From assembly GCA_047967505.1 (NCBI GenBank), contig CM106539.1: DNA of 64,000 bases, one strand, 5' to 3'. The notes under the pieces are model-generated. The model made no database searches and had not been told where the DNA came from. It saw only the letters and a list, made by a program, of their open reading frames with translations. Both the position numbers and the translations under genes were made by a program. This document shows positions 1 through 11,242 of this stretch, piece after piece (position 1 is the first letter of the stretch; every line of letters begins with the position of its first letter). The DNA is from Dipteris shenzhenensis (Eukaryota > Polypodiophyta > Polypodiopsida > Gleicheniales).

Positions 1-2091
1 GGTGGTCATCCATATAGAGGTGGCGATTCTTCTCGTCTCAAATATCCTGAGAAACATTGTTCTTACTGTGATAAGCATGGTCATGTCATCTCTAATTGTT
101 GGGCTCGGCAATATGATGAGGAACATGGTGTTACCACTAAGCAACCCCGCTCATCTAATAATTCTCCTTGCGAATATTGTGGCGGAAATCATCCATCCTT
201 TCAGTGTTACAAGAGGCGTTATGATCGCAAACGTACTCAAGCATATGCTGCTCAACAACAAGATGACCATATGCATCAAGAGGCAAATCATATTTGTTCT
301 GATGTCTCTCCAGAAAGGATACTTCATGTTCGAGATGGTTCCACTTTTATTGTTGATTCTGGTGCTACTGGTAATATGACATATCAATCTCAATGGTTAC
401 ATAATTATCATGCTCTTCCTCACAAGAAATTGGTTTATCTTACTGATGACACTACTTGTCAAGTCATGGGTGTTGGTGATTTATATCTTGGCACTTTTTC
501 TTCAACAAGAGTCTTGAAAGGCGTTCTCCATGTTCCAGATCTTCAGAGAAATCTTCTTTCTGTTGCACGACTTGTTGATCTTGGTCTCTTTATTGGCTTT
601 GACCACACACAGTGTCGGATTGAAAAAGATGGACATACCATAGCAGTTGCTCCTCGGAATGGTAACCTCTTTCAACTTTCCTTAAATGATGATATTGCTC
701 ATGTGGTTACGGCCCCTGGTGATCTGGACTACAAGCTATGGCATCATCGTTTTCTTCATTCGGATTTTGCCAAGCTACTTGCTATAAATCGTCATGATCT
801 TGTGGATGGTATGAATCTCCTAGCTCGTCCTCACATGGGCCTCGTGAATATTGCGCTCTTGGCAAGCATCATCGAAAACCCTTTCATGCATCTACTTCAA
901 CTCATTCATATGCTTTATTGGATCTTGTTCATAGTGATATATGTGGACCTTTTCCTCCATCCAAGTCTTTCTACAGGTATTTCATCACTTTCATTGATGA
1001 TTGGTCAAGATATACAATTGCATTTCTCTTGCGATATAAGTCAGAGGCCTTATTAGTATTCAAGCAATATAAAACTACTGCGAAACTTCATACTAGTTTT
1101 TGGATCATGACCCTTCATAGTGACAACGGTGGAGAATATATTTCTAATCTTTTTAATGATTATTACATTGAGTGTGGCATTCATCGTGAATATACTGTTC
1201 CATACTCTCCTCAACAAAATGCTCATGCAGAGCGTAAGAATCGCACTTCTCTTGATGCTATGCGATGTATGCTCCTTCATTCTGGATTATCTCGAAGCTT
1301 TTGGGCGAAAGCACTTCTGACAGCCATCTTTGTGCAAAATCATCTTCCTACAACTGCACCTTCTGGTCAGATACCAATCACAGCTTGGATAGGGGAGACT
1401 CCTTCTATATCACATTTTTGAACTTTTGGTTGCATTGCTTATATTCATGTACCAAAAGAGACACGGAAAAAGCTAGATCTTCCTGGCAAAAAGTTCATAT
1501 TCATTGGATATTCTCCGAATTCTAAAGGTTATAAATTCTATGATCCCTCTTCTAAGAAGGTGATAATCAATCATGATGCCATATTCAATGAGCAGGTAAT
1601 GGGAGGGGCATGGTCTACCGAGGATGCAGAGGACACTGAGTCCTTACTTTCTGCCTTTCCTTTTCTATTTGATAATGATTCCACTTCTGATGTCATTACT
1701 ACTCGTTCATCTGATGGCATCACTGCTACTCCATCTACAGAGGAATCTCTTCACAATCTTGATTTGGATCTTGCACATATACAGGCCTCTGATCATAGTG
1801 TTGATATTTATGTTGATCTGCCTATTGATTTTGAACATGGTTCTACTCATGATTGTGTTGATGACTTTGAAATCATTGATCATGCAATGGTTGCTCATGA
1901 AGACCCTACTACTTATACAGAAGCTATCTCTTCTGCACAAAAGAGTCAATGGCAAGAGGCAATGGAAGCTAAATATGATTCTTTGATCTCTAAAGGTACA
2001 TGGGTTCTTACTGAACTACCTCCTGGTCACACTCCTATCAAATGTAAGTGGGTTTATAAAACCAAAACTAAAGCTGATGGTTCTATTATAT
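1..2091 (+). pseudogene. Ty1/copia gag-pol fragment 1 (gag zinc knuckles, protease, integrase)
   Basis: The polyprotein fragment is read in frame 1 from the window edge, so its 5' end lies outside. In order I see two zinc knuckles (CSYCDKHGHVISNC near 58-99, then a CEYC..H..C knuckle near 166-205), an aspartic protease site FIVDSGATGNMT near 343-378, a GAG-pre-integrase HH..C..C region, and an integrase core. The integrase core has D in LVHSDICGPF (about 925-950), D in LHSDNGGEY (about 1113-1140) and E in HAERKNR (about 1225-1245). A frameshift near 850-915 separates protease from integrase, and a TGA at about 1420 breaks the integrase C-terminal region. The frame continues through GYSPNSKGYKFYDP to KADGSI near 2085 and then stops being copia-like. 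The motif that should follow (RYKARLVAKG, start of the reverse transcriptase) is absent, as are RNase H and the 3' LTR. Family assignment is secure from motif order. The element is dead. Confidence 0.93.
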
Positions 2092-3780
2092 GGTGTATCT
2101 CCTTACCACTATGTCAGCGAGCTTAATCATTCTCATCATGTGGTTGATATCATTAAGAAAACTAAACCTTTCATGATTACCTGAAGTCCCAGCCTACAAG
2201 TGGATTGTGGCTTTTAGCTATGCTATGGCTTAACAACACATGGAGCCCTGATACTTGATGATGCTTTAGCCACAGTCAACTGGCCTAAAATGACTGTATC
2301 TACATAGCGGTTTAGATTTTAGAGTCTAGGGTACCCACAAAATCCCTAAGATTAATTTTGAATAGAACAAACAACTTGTTCGTATCCACATTAAGTCAAT
2401 AACCAAGCCACATGCCTTTCCTCATCTTGGCAGGTCTATATGCAACATTCCATCGCAAGTGATGATCGGCAAACATGACTAAAATACGTGAAAGCATATG
2501 AAATATATGAAAAGGCACTCCAAAAATAATACTAAAAGTTGATCAAGCAACATGAGATTCATACAGTATCAAATGTCTACCTGTACATCAAAAGTACTAC
2601 AGAATGATATAAATCTCTCTCTATGACACAAGCAGACTCCTGAGAGAGCCATGGAGGCAACCAAAATTTCAGGTTGGGATAGAGAGGGAGTCAACTACAT
2701 GGAGAGATGGGGGCTATATGCTATAGATATCCTAGAGGAAGAAGGGAAAACAAAAATAATGGAAAGACCCGAAAACAGAATTGCGATTCTACAAGCGAGA
2801 GAGAAACTTGATGGAGAAGTACGAAATCCAAAAATATCTCAAGGAGGATATCTCAATGTGCAAAGCACACATGATCTCAGAATAAGAACCAGCTCCCACG
2901 ATCTAGAGGTAGATATGAACCAAGCAGCCAATCACATACTAACCTCATAGGATTTACCGCAAAAAATATCCATCAGATGTAAAAGAGTCACCATCGTTCT
3001 TCTAGTCCCATAGATCATGTAGGGTCTCAAGAAGATTTTAATAGAATCATATCATATCAGAGTCTCAATGCATCCCTCCGCTTCACTTTGTCTCTCTAAT
3101 ACTAGCTCGTCTTTTAGCTCCCCCAATTCCTCTCACTACCACTCAACCCCTTCTCATCCCCACAACATTCCATCATTCCCCAACCTTGAGTGACCTGACC
3201 CCCCAACTCAACTTAGGGGTTAAAAACAGCCAGCGGGACCCTGCAGTTCAAGCCAATATTGAATAGAAAAAGTCCCAAGCCCTTGCCCCTACCATCTTGA
3301 CTCTAGTTAAGAGACTATCATACTGTGCCGTCGCCTCTGCCCCAGCCACTATGCTATGACCTATTAGACACAGCAGAGCAACCTTGCGGTGGTAAGACTA
3401 GACCCTTCAGCAAGAGCTTGGAGAAATCAAGCCGTGACTTGCCTTTTTGAAGAGAAATTCCTTACATGGAAAATAATGGACAACATGAGGTAATTCAGGA
3501 GGTAATCCTGGAGGTAATGCGAAATGTACTGCAACAGTACTTGCGCCACAGTTGGTATCCAAGGTAGTCACCACCACCAAATCAAGTCCATGAAGCATGA
3601 AATAGAGCAGTAGTAGACACTAAAATCAATACATGGGACATGTATGGGGAGGAAAAACGATAGTAAAGGGTCAATGTTTGCTTGGGTGTAGCCAATCGCG
3701 AAACTATTTTTGGGGCCACTTGCCGTGATGCGATGCGCTTCTGGGTGAATATTTGAATGTTGCACAGACCCGCACTCTCT
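2086..3780. repeat. Left copy of long direct repeat (LTR-like)
   Basis: This segment matches 6994-8833 closely over almost its whole length. Shared landmarks are ATTATATGGT at the left edge, a block near 2640-2900, and ACAGACCCGCACTCTC at the right edge. It lacks about 170 bp that the right copy holds at 7806-7979. It begins exactly where the upstream copia reading frame ends. Two same-orientation copies around non-coding DNA suggest the LTRs of a large non-autonomous retrotransposon. I see no tRNA primer site after this copy and no matching 5-bp flanks, so a segmental duplication is also possible. The short reading frame at 2651-2950 is repeated in the right copy and resembles no family I know. 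Confidence 0.7.
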
Positions 3781-3821
3781 TTTTTTCATTTACAGTCTTA
3801 GTAAACAACAATCTTTTCACC

Positions 3822-3904
3822 AGTAGGCATAAAGCCCGTTAGGCAGGCATAAAGCCCGTTTGGTAGGCATAAAGCCTGTTTGGTTGGCATAAAGCCCGCT
3901 CAAC
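3822..3904. repeat. 20-bp minisatellite, about 4 copies
   Basis: Four tandem copies of a unit close to GTTTGGTAGGCATAAAGCCC, with small substitutions. Confidence 0.85.
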
Positions 3905-3929
3905 AAGAAAACATCAATTTTTAGATGAA

Positions 3930-4045
3930 TTGGCTTTTCTGGCAAATGGCTTTTTTTTTTCCAAGCAAACTGGCTTTTCTGGCTAATGGCTTTTTTTTCA
4001 GGCGAACTGGCTTTTTTGGCAATCGGCAATTTTTTCTTTTTTCCA
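3930..4045. repeat. TGGCTTTTCTGGC tandem repeat
   Basis: Three degenerate copies, about 45 bp each, of a segment built from TGGCTTTTCTGGCAAATGG followed by a T run and an AGGC/AAGC-AACTGG link. Confidence 0.7.
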
Positions 4046-4702
4046 GGCAACAACTTCCCCCCATGGCTTTCTTTTGTTAACTCGACAGTAGGATTGTCAT
4101 AACAGGAAGTAAATGCCCACGGGTTTGCTACTTTTACACACAAACAAATGGTCAGTAGATGATCCGTCTAATGCTAAGGATGGTGGGGGCAATGTGAGGA
4201 CCTCAACGAGATCTCTTCCTCGTCCTACGAACCTTGAGGTCTCGATCAGGGGCAAGATAAAGCAATGGGTGATTTGGGGGACCCCATCAAGCCAAGCGTA
4301 GTGCGGCAGGTCAATAATTTTTCCATTCCGAATTAGCATACTCATCCTCAACTTCTGAATTTTGCAAGGCACATTCGCCTTCAGGACCTGTTATTTGTAC
4401 ATAGGAAACCAATACATACCAAAATCATCATCACTTAGGAGTATCCAAAAGTGCACCTAACTATACATATACAGTGAGTTAAATCCCATGCGTTCTAAGG
4501 AAACACTTTTGAAAATATCTTAAAGCAGATGGTACCAAAACGCTCTCTATAAAGAAATATTTAATGAAAGAGAATGGGCACATTCATTGACCGACTTTTT
4601 GCAATAACGCTTGAATCCCGTGTGCCATCTGAGCAAATCCTTTTGGGAATACCCCAAAGTAGATAGGACTAGCACTTTCTCTCTAATGAAGCAGTCTTCT
4701 TG

Positions 4703-5015
4703 GTTGTGAGATTTGTTTCGGTTATTTGATATGGGATTGATAGTAGTAAAGGTACAATTTATTGTTAGTGCAAGTAAAATCATTAATATATGATACCAAT
4801 AACATGGAAATCAACTAGAGCGTGAACAAATAAATTATAACATGAAGTGGTCTTGTTGGTCGTTAGATTCGTTTCAGTTATTTGATATGGGATTGATAGT
4901 AGTAGAAGTATGATTGATTGTTACTGCAAGAAAAACAATTAAAATCATTAATATATGATAGTACCAATAACATGGAAATCAACTAGAGCATGAACAAATA
5001 AATTATAATATGAGC
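4703..5015. repeat. ~150-bp tandem duplication
   Basis: Two adjacent diverged copies (about 4703-4845 and 4855-5012). They share TATTTGATATGGGATTGATA, CATTAATATATGATA and AACATGGAAATCAACTAGAG. Confidence 0.8.
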
Positions 5016-6993
5016 ATGGACAAAAACTTAATTAAATTGTAAACTACTTGTGTATGAAGGAGAAACACCCCACCATGCAGGGTCTATTTTGACACTAGAC
5101 ATACACCAACAGTGGCAAAGGTAAGGACAATATGAAAATCACCCAAGTTTGGATTTGAGGTATTGGCTTGAAAAAACAAAAAACAAAGTAAGAAACTAAG
5201 CCTATAGTGGAGCACATGTGTGAGCTTTGTGCCCTTTACTCATCATGCGGAGCCAAGATTGGACTATAGGGGGTAAGAACATTGCTCGAAGAGTAATTGT
5301 ATGAAGGATCTCCCAAGCTAGAAGTGTAATTGTGAGCCAAGCAAACAAGCCGTCACACAGATTGGAGACAAACAGAAATAGAGTCATCATGGATGATTTT
5401 TTCAAACTAGATTCGTTAAGAAGATAAACTTTAATAATATTGCCATTGAAAGTTTGTATGCTAAAAATAAATAAAAGTTTGAAACATTCACTAGGATATG
5501 AAACTTTTATGTAAATAAATGTAAAGTTTTGCGAGGATTTACATTTTTTCCTTCAAAATTCAAAGAAAATATATTAAAAAGTACTACATTCCACCAATAT
5601 TGTGAAGCTTAAAAAATGAGCTTGAAAACTTTTGCCAAGATTTTATATTAATATATAAGCATACCTTCGATAAAATCATCCCTGAGAGTCATCTTGGGAC
5701 AACTGCTCTGCACACTGGTAGAGGCACTGATGGAAGCTTCCCACCTCACCCTCATCATCCTGGGAGGCCAGTATCATAGTGTATAGTCCAGTATAGAGCT
5801 ATCCACAGAGGAGCTACAGAAGGTTGGTAACCTTGTACAATTGCTGCGCAGCCTTCCCAAGCTGTTCTATCTGAGGTTTTAAAGAGCAGTCCATCATTAC
5901 CATAGAATGGCATCTGCAATGTGCAAGCATGGTTAATGCATGTTTGATCCTAGGTGTCATTTATGGACATGAATTGTATTTTTCTAATCATTCACAAACA
6001 CAGTTCTCTCATCATAAACAAGCCTTTACAAACTTCTACTCAAGCCGGCACAATTTTTGCCAGTCTTTTGTCAAAATCTGCTAGATTTAGTGTAGTTAGT
6101 TTGCAAATGAGCCTTCCCTTATCAAAACACTACTTGGGTGCAATCTTTTTATAAGACTTCTCCTATCACAACACTGCTTGACTTGGTGATGTCTGTCAAA
6201 AATAATCCCACCTTTAAATACCTCAAACTTTGTACCACAAGACCCACCTCTCACCATCTTCAACACTAGAGAAGAATGAATAGCGGTACGAGGAAGGAAA
6301 GGGATAAGCACTAGAGAGCATTCGAAGAAAAAAATATTCAATAAATCCCCTTCAGTAAGAGATGAATCAATGTCCCACTTGTTGGGAATGACTCTATTGA
6401 ATATTTTGCCAAACCTGTACTACCAGGCTCTTGTCACAAATTTGGTAGCATTTCACAAACTATAACATGATGATGCTAAAGTCTATTCTCATGCAAGAAG
6501 AGCTGCAAAGGAAAGGCCGTAGTGGAGAAATAACTAATCTTACTTGTGCATTCTATGCATGCAAGAGAATAAAGTTCCAAGAAGGAACCAAAACTTGAAC
6601 CGGTGTGAGACTTTCAAAGAAGAACACCAAATGTAATTATTGTAGGAATCTAAATTGGAAGAGAGGTTACAATGATCCTAAAAATTGAGAAGCTGAAGTA
6701 AATTATGCATCAACACACATTGAGGCCAATCCAGATATGCTTCCACTTTTCCAATAAAGATCTAATGCTGATATAAAGCATACACCTCACATGAATGCAG
6801 AAGGCATCCAACAATAAAGCCACACAACTATGTGCACACAACAGATGCTCAACCTCACTAAGAGTATGTAGATGTTAGCAATTCCCTAACCTTACAGATT
6901 TGACATGGCGCTTGACCAGCCCCATGACTGATCACAATCAACACTTCAATGTCCTTGACTATATCTATTACAGGTGACTAATACATCATCCAT

Positions 6994-8833
6994 TATATGG
7001 TCTATCTCCTTACCACTATGTCAGCGAGCTTAATCATTCTCATCATGTGGTTGATATCATTAAGAAAACTAAACCTTCCATGATTACCTGAAGTCCCAGC
7101 CTACAAGTGGATTGTGGCTTTTAGCTATGCTATGGCTTAACAACACATGGAGCCCTGATACTTGATGATGCTTAAGCCACAGTCAACTGGCCTGAAATGC
7201 CTGTGTCTACATAGCGGTTTAGATTTTAGAGTCTAGGGTACCCACAAAATCCCTAAGATCAATTCTGAAGAGAACAAACAACTTGTCCGTATCCACATTA
7301 AGTCAATAACTAAGCCACATACCTTTCCTCATCTTGGCAGGTCTATATGCAACATTCCATGGCAAGTGATGATCAGCAAACATGACTAAAATACGTGAAA
7401 GCATATGCAATATATTAAAAGGAACTCCAAAATTAATACTAAAAGTTGATCAAGCAACATGAGATTCATACAGCATCAAATGTCTACCTGTACATCAAAA
7501 GTACTACAGGATGATATAAATCTCTCTCTCTGACACAAGCAGACTCCTGAGAGAGCCATGGAGGCAACCAAAATTTCAGGTTGGTAAACTAGATGGAGAG
7601 ATGGGGGCTATATGCTGTAGATATCCCAGAGGAAGAAGGGAAAACAAAAATTATGGCAAGACCCAAAAACAGAATTGCGATTCTACAAGCGAGAGAGAAA
7701 CCCGATGGAGAAGTACGAAATCCAAAAATATCTCAAGGAGGATATCTCAATGTGCAAAGCACACATGATCTCAGAATAAGAACCAGCTCCCACGATCTAG
7801 AGATAGAAAAAGGTAGGCCACACCAAGAATCCCCAAGGAGGCAAGAATCTATAAAATCTACCCAATAGGAGAGATAGAAAATAAAGCAGACGCACTCCTT
7901 TATTGTAGAGCATGCAACACTTGAGGGAAAAGTACAAGGAAAGTTACAACAGCAATGACCTCAGCCTAACAGTTCTTATGAACCAAGCAGCCAATCACAT
8001 ACTAACCTCATAAGATTTACTGCAAAAAATATCCATCAGATGTAAAAGAGCCACCATCGTTCTTCTAGTCCCATAGATCATGTAGGGTCTCAAGCAGATT
8101 TTAATAGAATCATATCATATCAGAGTCTCAATGCATCCCTCCGCTTCACTTTGTCTCTCTAATACCAGCTCGTCTTTTAGCTCCCCCAATTCCTCTCACT
8201 ACCACTCAACCCCTTCTCATCCCCACAACATTCCATCATTCCCCAACCCTGAGTGACCAGACCCCCCATCTCAGCTTAGGGGTTAAAAACAGCCAGCGGG
8301 ACCCTGCAATTCAAGCCAATATTGAATAGAAAAAGTCACAAGCCCTTGGCCCTACCATCTTGACTCCAGTTAAGAGACTATCATACTGTGCCGTCGCCTC
8401 TGCCCTAGCCCCTATGCTATGACCTATTAGAGACAGCAGAGCAACCTTGCGGTGGTAAGACTAGACCCTTCAGCAAGAGCTTGGAGAAATCAAGCCGCGA
8501 CTTGCCTCTTTGGAGAGAAATTCCTTGACATGGAAAATAATGGACAACATGAGGTAATTCAAGAGGTAATCCTAGAGGTAATGCAGAAATGTACTGCAAC
8601 AGTACTTGCACCACAGTTGGTATCCAAGGTGGTCACCACCACCAAATCAAGTCCATGAAGCATGAAATCAGAGCAGTAGTAGACACTAAAATCAATACAT
8701 GGGACATGTATGATAGTAAAGGGTCAATGTTTGCTTGGGTGTAGCCAATCGTGAAACTATTTTTGGGGCCACTTGCCGCGATGTGATGCACTTTTGGGTG
8801 AATATTTGAATGTTGCACAGACCCGCACTCTCG
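6994..8833. repeat. Right copy of long direct repeat (LTR-like)
   Basis: Second copy of the 2086-3780 sequence in the same orientation, with scattered substitutions. It carries an extra ~170 bp at about 7806-7979, beginning AAAAAGGTAGGCC, that the left copy lacks. A deletion in the left copy is as likely as an insertion here. Similarity ends after CGCACTCTC at about 8833. Confidence 0.7.
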
Positions 8834-8865
8834 CCAAAAATTTTCCCGATGTCATGAAGGCACAC

Positions 8866-9350
8866 TAGCGTAATAATGCGACGCAATCTATTTGTTCAGA
8901 ACACCGCATAGCTCGACACATGGCATCTCTACATTGCTTCGTGCAGCGCAGTCTCTGGCCTACGCTGCCTGATCACTTATCATCATGCAGCCTTTTGCTA
9001 TAGCTTTGCCACCTGTCACTAGGCATGCACCCATTTAGGTCATTAAAATTGAAGGTTGGATTGGAGAGACCACCGTGCTGGTTCTTACCGTAATCATTAA
9101 ATGCAATCTATCATTCTGAACACCGTCGTAGTGTAGAGTCTCTGGCCTGACCACCTGTCATCGTGCAGCCTTTTTTTGCTTCTTTGCCCGCAGCCCATGC
9201 AAATCATAGGTTGGCTTAGAGAGACCACTGCGCTGGTTTTTGGCATAATAATGAGACACAATCTATCATTTTGAGCATCGTTGCCTCAGTGCATGACCAC
9301 TTGTCATCGCCCATAATTCAAGGTTGTCTTGGAGAGACGACCGTGCTGGT
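8866..9350. repeat. Degenerate tandem repeat, about 3 copies of 155-220 bp
   Basis: Three diverged units each carry a GCAATCTAT(C/T) box followed by a (G)AACACCG-like box (about 8880-8910, 9098-9130, 9250-9280). Each also carries a GTGCAGCC/CACTTGTCATC box and a GGAGAGACCACCGTGCTGGTTCTT-like end. No coding sense is visible. Confidence 0.65.
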
Positions 9351-9416
9351 TCTTGGAGTTATAGCTCCGTTACCTATTTTTGTGTACCAAGGAAAATATA
9401 TTCCGTTGTGCAACCA

Positions 9417-9590
9417 AGAAAAATGCAATTGACAATATGGCCCTTGAGGGGTCGCCTTTAGGGACAAGGGCCATATCAACATGCCATTTATGTCCAGTGG
9501 CATCCTAGATATTGTATAATGCACGACGTCGATATGGCCCTTGCCCCTAGAGGCGACCCCTCAAGGGCCATATCGTCAATTGCATTTTCT
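9417..9590. mobile_element. Foldback (MITE-like) hairpin
   Basis: A near-perfect inverted repeat with arms of about 62 bp (9417-9480 and 9528-9590) around a ~47-bp loop. Both arms contain ATATGGCCCTTG and the complement of GGGTCGCC, and both end in the complement pair GCAATTGAC/GTCAATTGC. It has no coding capacity. The size and symmetry fit a small foldback MITE. A plant miRNA-type precursor is an alternative. Confidence 0.75.
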
Positions 9591-10550
9591 AAAAGTTTAA
9601 TTGTATTTTGCTAGATGTATCTCCATGCAACCACAACAGTGGGGTCGTTGGAGTTCTTTTAGCGCTATTTTGGTCATAAACCAAGGAAATTGTAGTCCTT
9701 CTTTCTTGGTATTTTAGTCCTTGTTGTAGTAAATATAAGTAAGGGCAAAAGTATAATTTATTGAGTGAAAATTGAGCAAAATAGATTACAATGTACATCT
9801 ACGTCCAATAATAGGTTATATAAAAATTATCAACTTATATCGAGCAAAAATTGAACAGAGGATCTTACATTTATAAAAACTCGGCAATTGCTGAGAGCCT
9901 TAAACAAAAGATTAAAGGTAGCAGCCATAACCATTCAAATACAAATATAAAAGTTAACAACAGTGCATACTGAGAGCCTCAAATTGAACAAAAAGAGATT
10001 ACATAAATTTCTTAGAGACCAAAACATTATATCCAGTGAGCCAAAAGATCGTTGAGAGCCCAAAAGATTACATCCAACCATTGCTGAGAGCCTCCTCAGA
10101 GCAAGAGAGAATTTCTACAACTCCGTTTTCTGCCAATCTAGCTTGTTGCATTAAATTTTTTTAGGGAGTCAAAGGAGGATACGATGGAGAGGCCAAAGAC
10201 CATGCACATTGCCAAGACTCAAATTACGGCCCCCCTAGCAAGTTGAGAGTACTCTGCTCTAAAAATATTGAGGCCTTCGTTGACATCTAGGGGGAACCCA
10301 TACAGCACAGCCATAAAGAGGCCCTCTGTGAGCATGTTATCTAAGGTGATGACATTCAAATGTGTGGGGAATCGCCTATGGGAATGAAGGGTCTCCACTA
10401 GTGCTAGCATTTCTACTCCAGGTGAGTGCAATGCATTCACCTTATATGAGAAGGTAGATATTATTGGGATCACAGAGCATCGAGGGGGGGTGGTACTAGG
10501 CATGCTAAAGATGAGTGGGGCAGCAGATGAGCAAGGGAGCAGATGCAGTG
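9591..10550. other. Spacer with GCTGAGAGCC repeats and an unrecognised minus-strand frame
   Basis: This stretch holds several dispersed copies of a (T/C)TGAGAGCC box between about 9889 and 10095. It also holds a 112-codon minus-strand reading frame at 10219-10557 that I do not recognise. That frame runs a few bases into the left TIR of T1, so its start may be artificial. Codon-like structure is weak and I would not call it a gene. Confidence 0.4.
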
Positions 10551-10575
10551 AACACACTATTCAAAATTTTTGGAC
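10551..10575 (+). repeat. T1 left terminal inverted repeat
   Basis: 25 bp, begins AACACACTATTC and ends TTTTTGGAC. It is the inverted complement of 21151-21175 with one mismatch. Confidence 0.88.
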
Positions 10576-10905
10576 TTTCTCTCCTAGTTTGGACATTTTT
10601 TTGGAGCATATCCTCTCCACTCAACTTCACTTAGTGAGCTCAAAAATTAGGTTTTTTAGAGCACTAAATGGGTCACTTATATACAAATATGGCCTTATTA
10701 AGCTAAAAGTCAAGTGGTGACCTCTAATAAAAAAATATATGGCTCAATGAAGCTATAATTCCCAAACTTGTGCATGGTGCCCCCATCCAATAACTATAAT
10801 AATAGTAACAATAGTCTCCTAACTCCAGTTAAATTTTAACACTATACTGATAAAGTGAAAATATGACACCATATGAAAAGAGTTTGCTGAATTCAACAAA
10901 TAACT

Positions 10906-11039
10906 GGTGTATAGATACACCTTTTTTTTTTTTTTTAAGAGCTTGTTGAATTCAATATATAAGTGGTGTATAGATACACCCTTTTTTTGAAAAACAAAGC
11001 ATACAATACATTATCTTATTGGTGGTGTATAGATACACC
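10906..11039. repeat. T1 left subterminal palindromes
   Basis: Three exact copies of GGTGTATAGATACACC at 10906-10921, 10965-10980 and 11024-11039, spaced 59 bp start to start. Each is a near-perfect dyad (GGTGTAT..ATACACC). Variants of the same box sit near the right end. By analogy with other DNA transposons these are likely transposase binding sites, which is an inference. Confidence 0.88.
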
Positions 11040-11242
11040 ATTTGTATGGAAAAAAGCATACAAAACATTATCTTATGGATCTGAATCTCGTTTAGAGTCA
11101 TTAGAGTCATGTAATGTATTTGCCTTGATGGGTCAAGTCTTGCCAAATGATGTTTAATATGGACACGACTTGGATCAGGGATTGTGATACATTTTTCAAC
11201 ATTGTATCCATGCTTCTTTTTAAAACTTTGTGTCCTCGATTT

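Larger units (their letters stand above)
3781..6993. other. Non-coding interior between the two long direct repeats
   Basis: About 3.2 kb without a convincing gene. It holds two small tandem repeats (3822-3904 and 3930-4045) and a ~150-bp duplication (4703-5015), listed separately. The rest is A/T-rich unique sequence with no recognisable retroelement domain on either strand. If the flanking repeats are LTRs, this is the interior of a LARD-type element that would depend on proteins from elsewhere. Confidence 0.5.
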
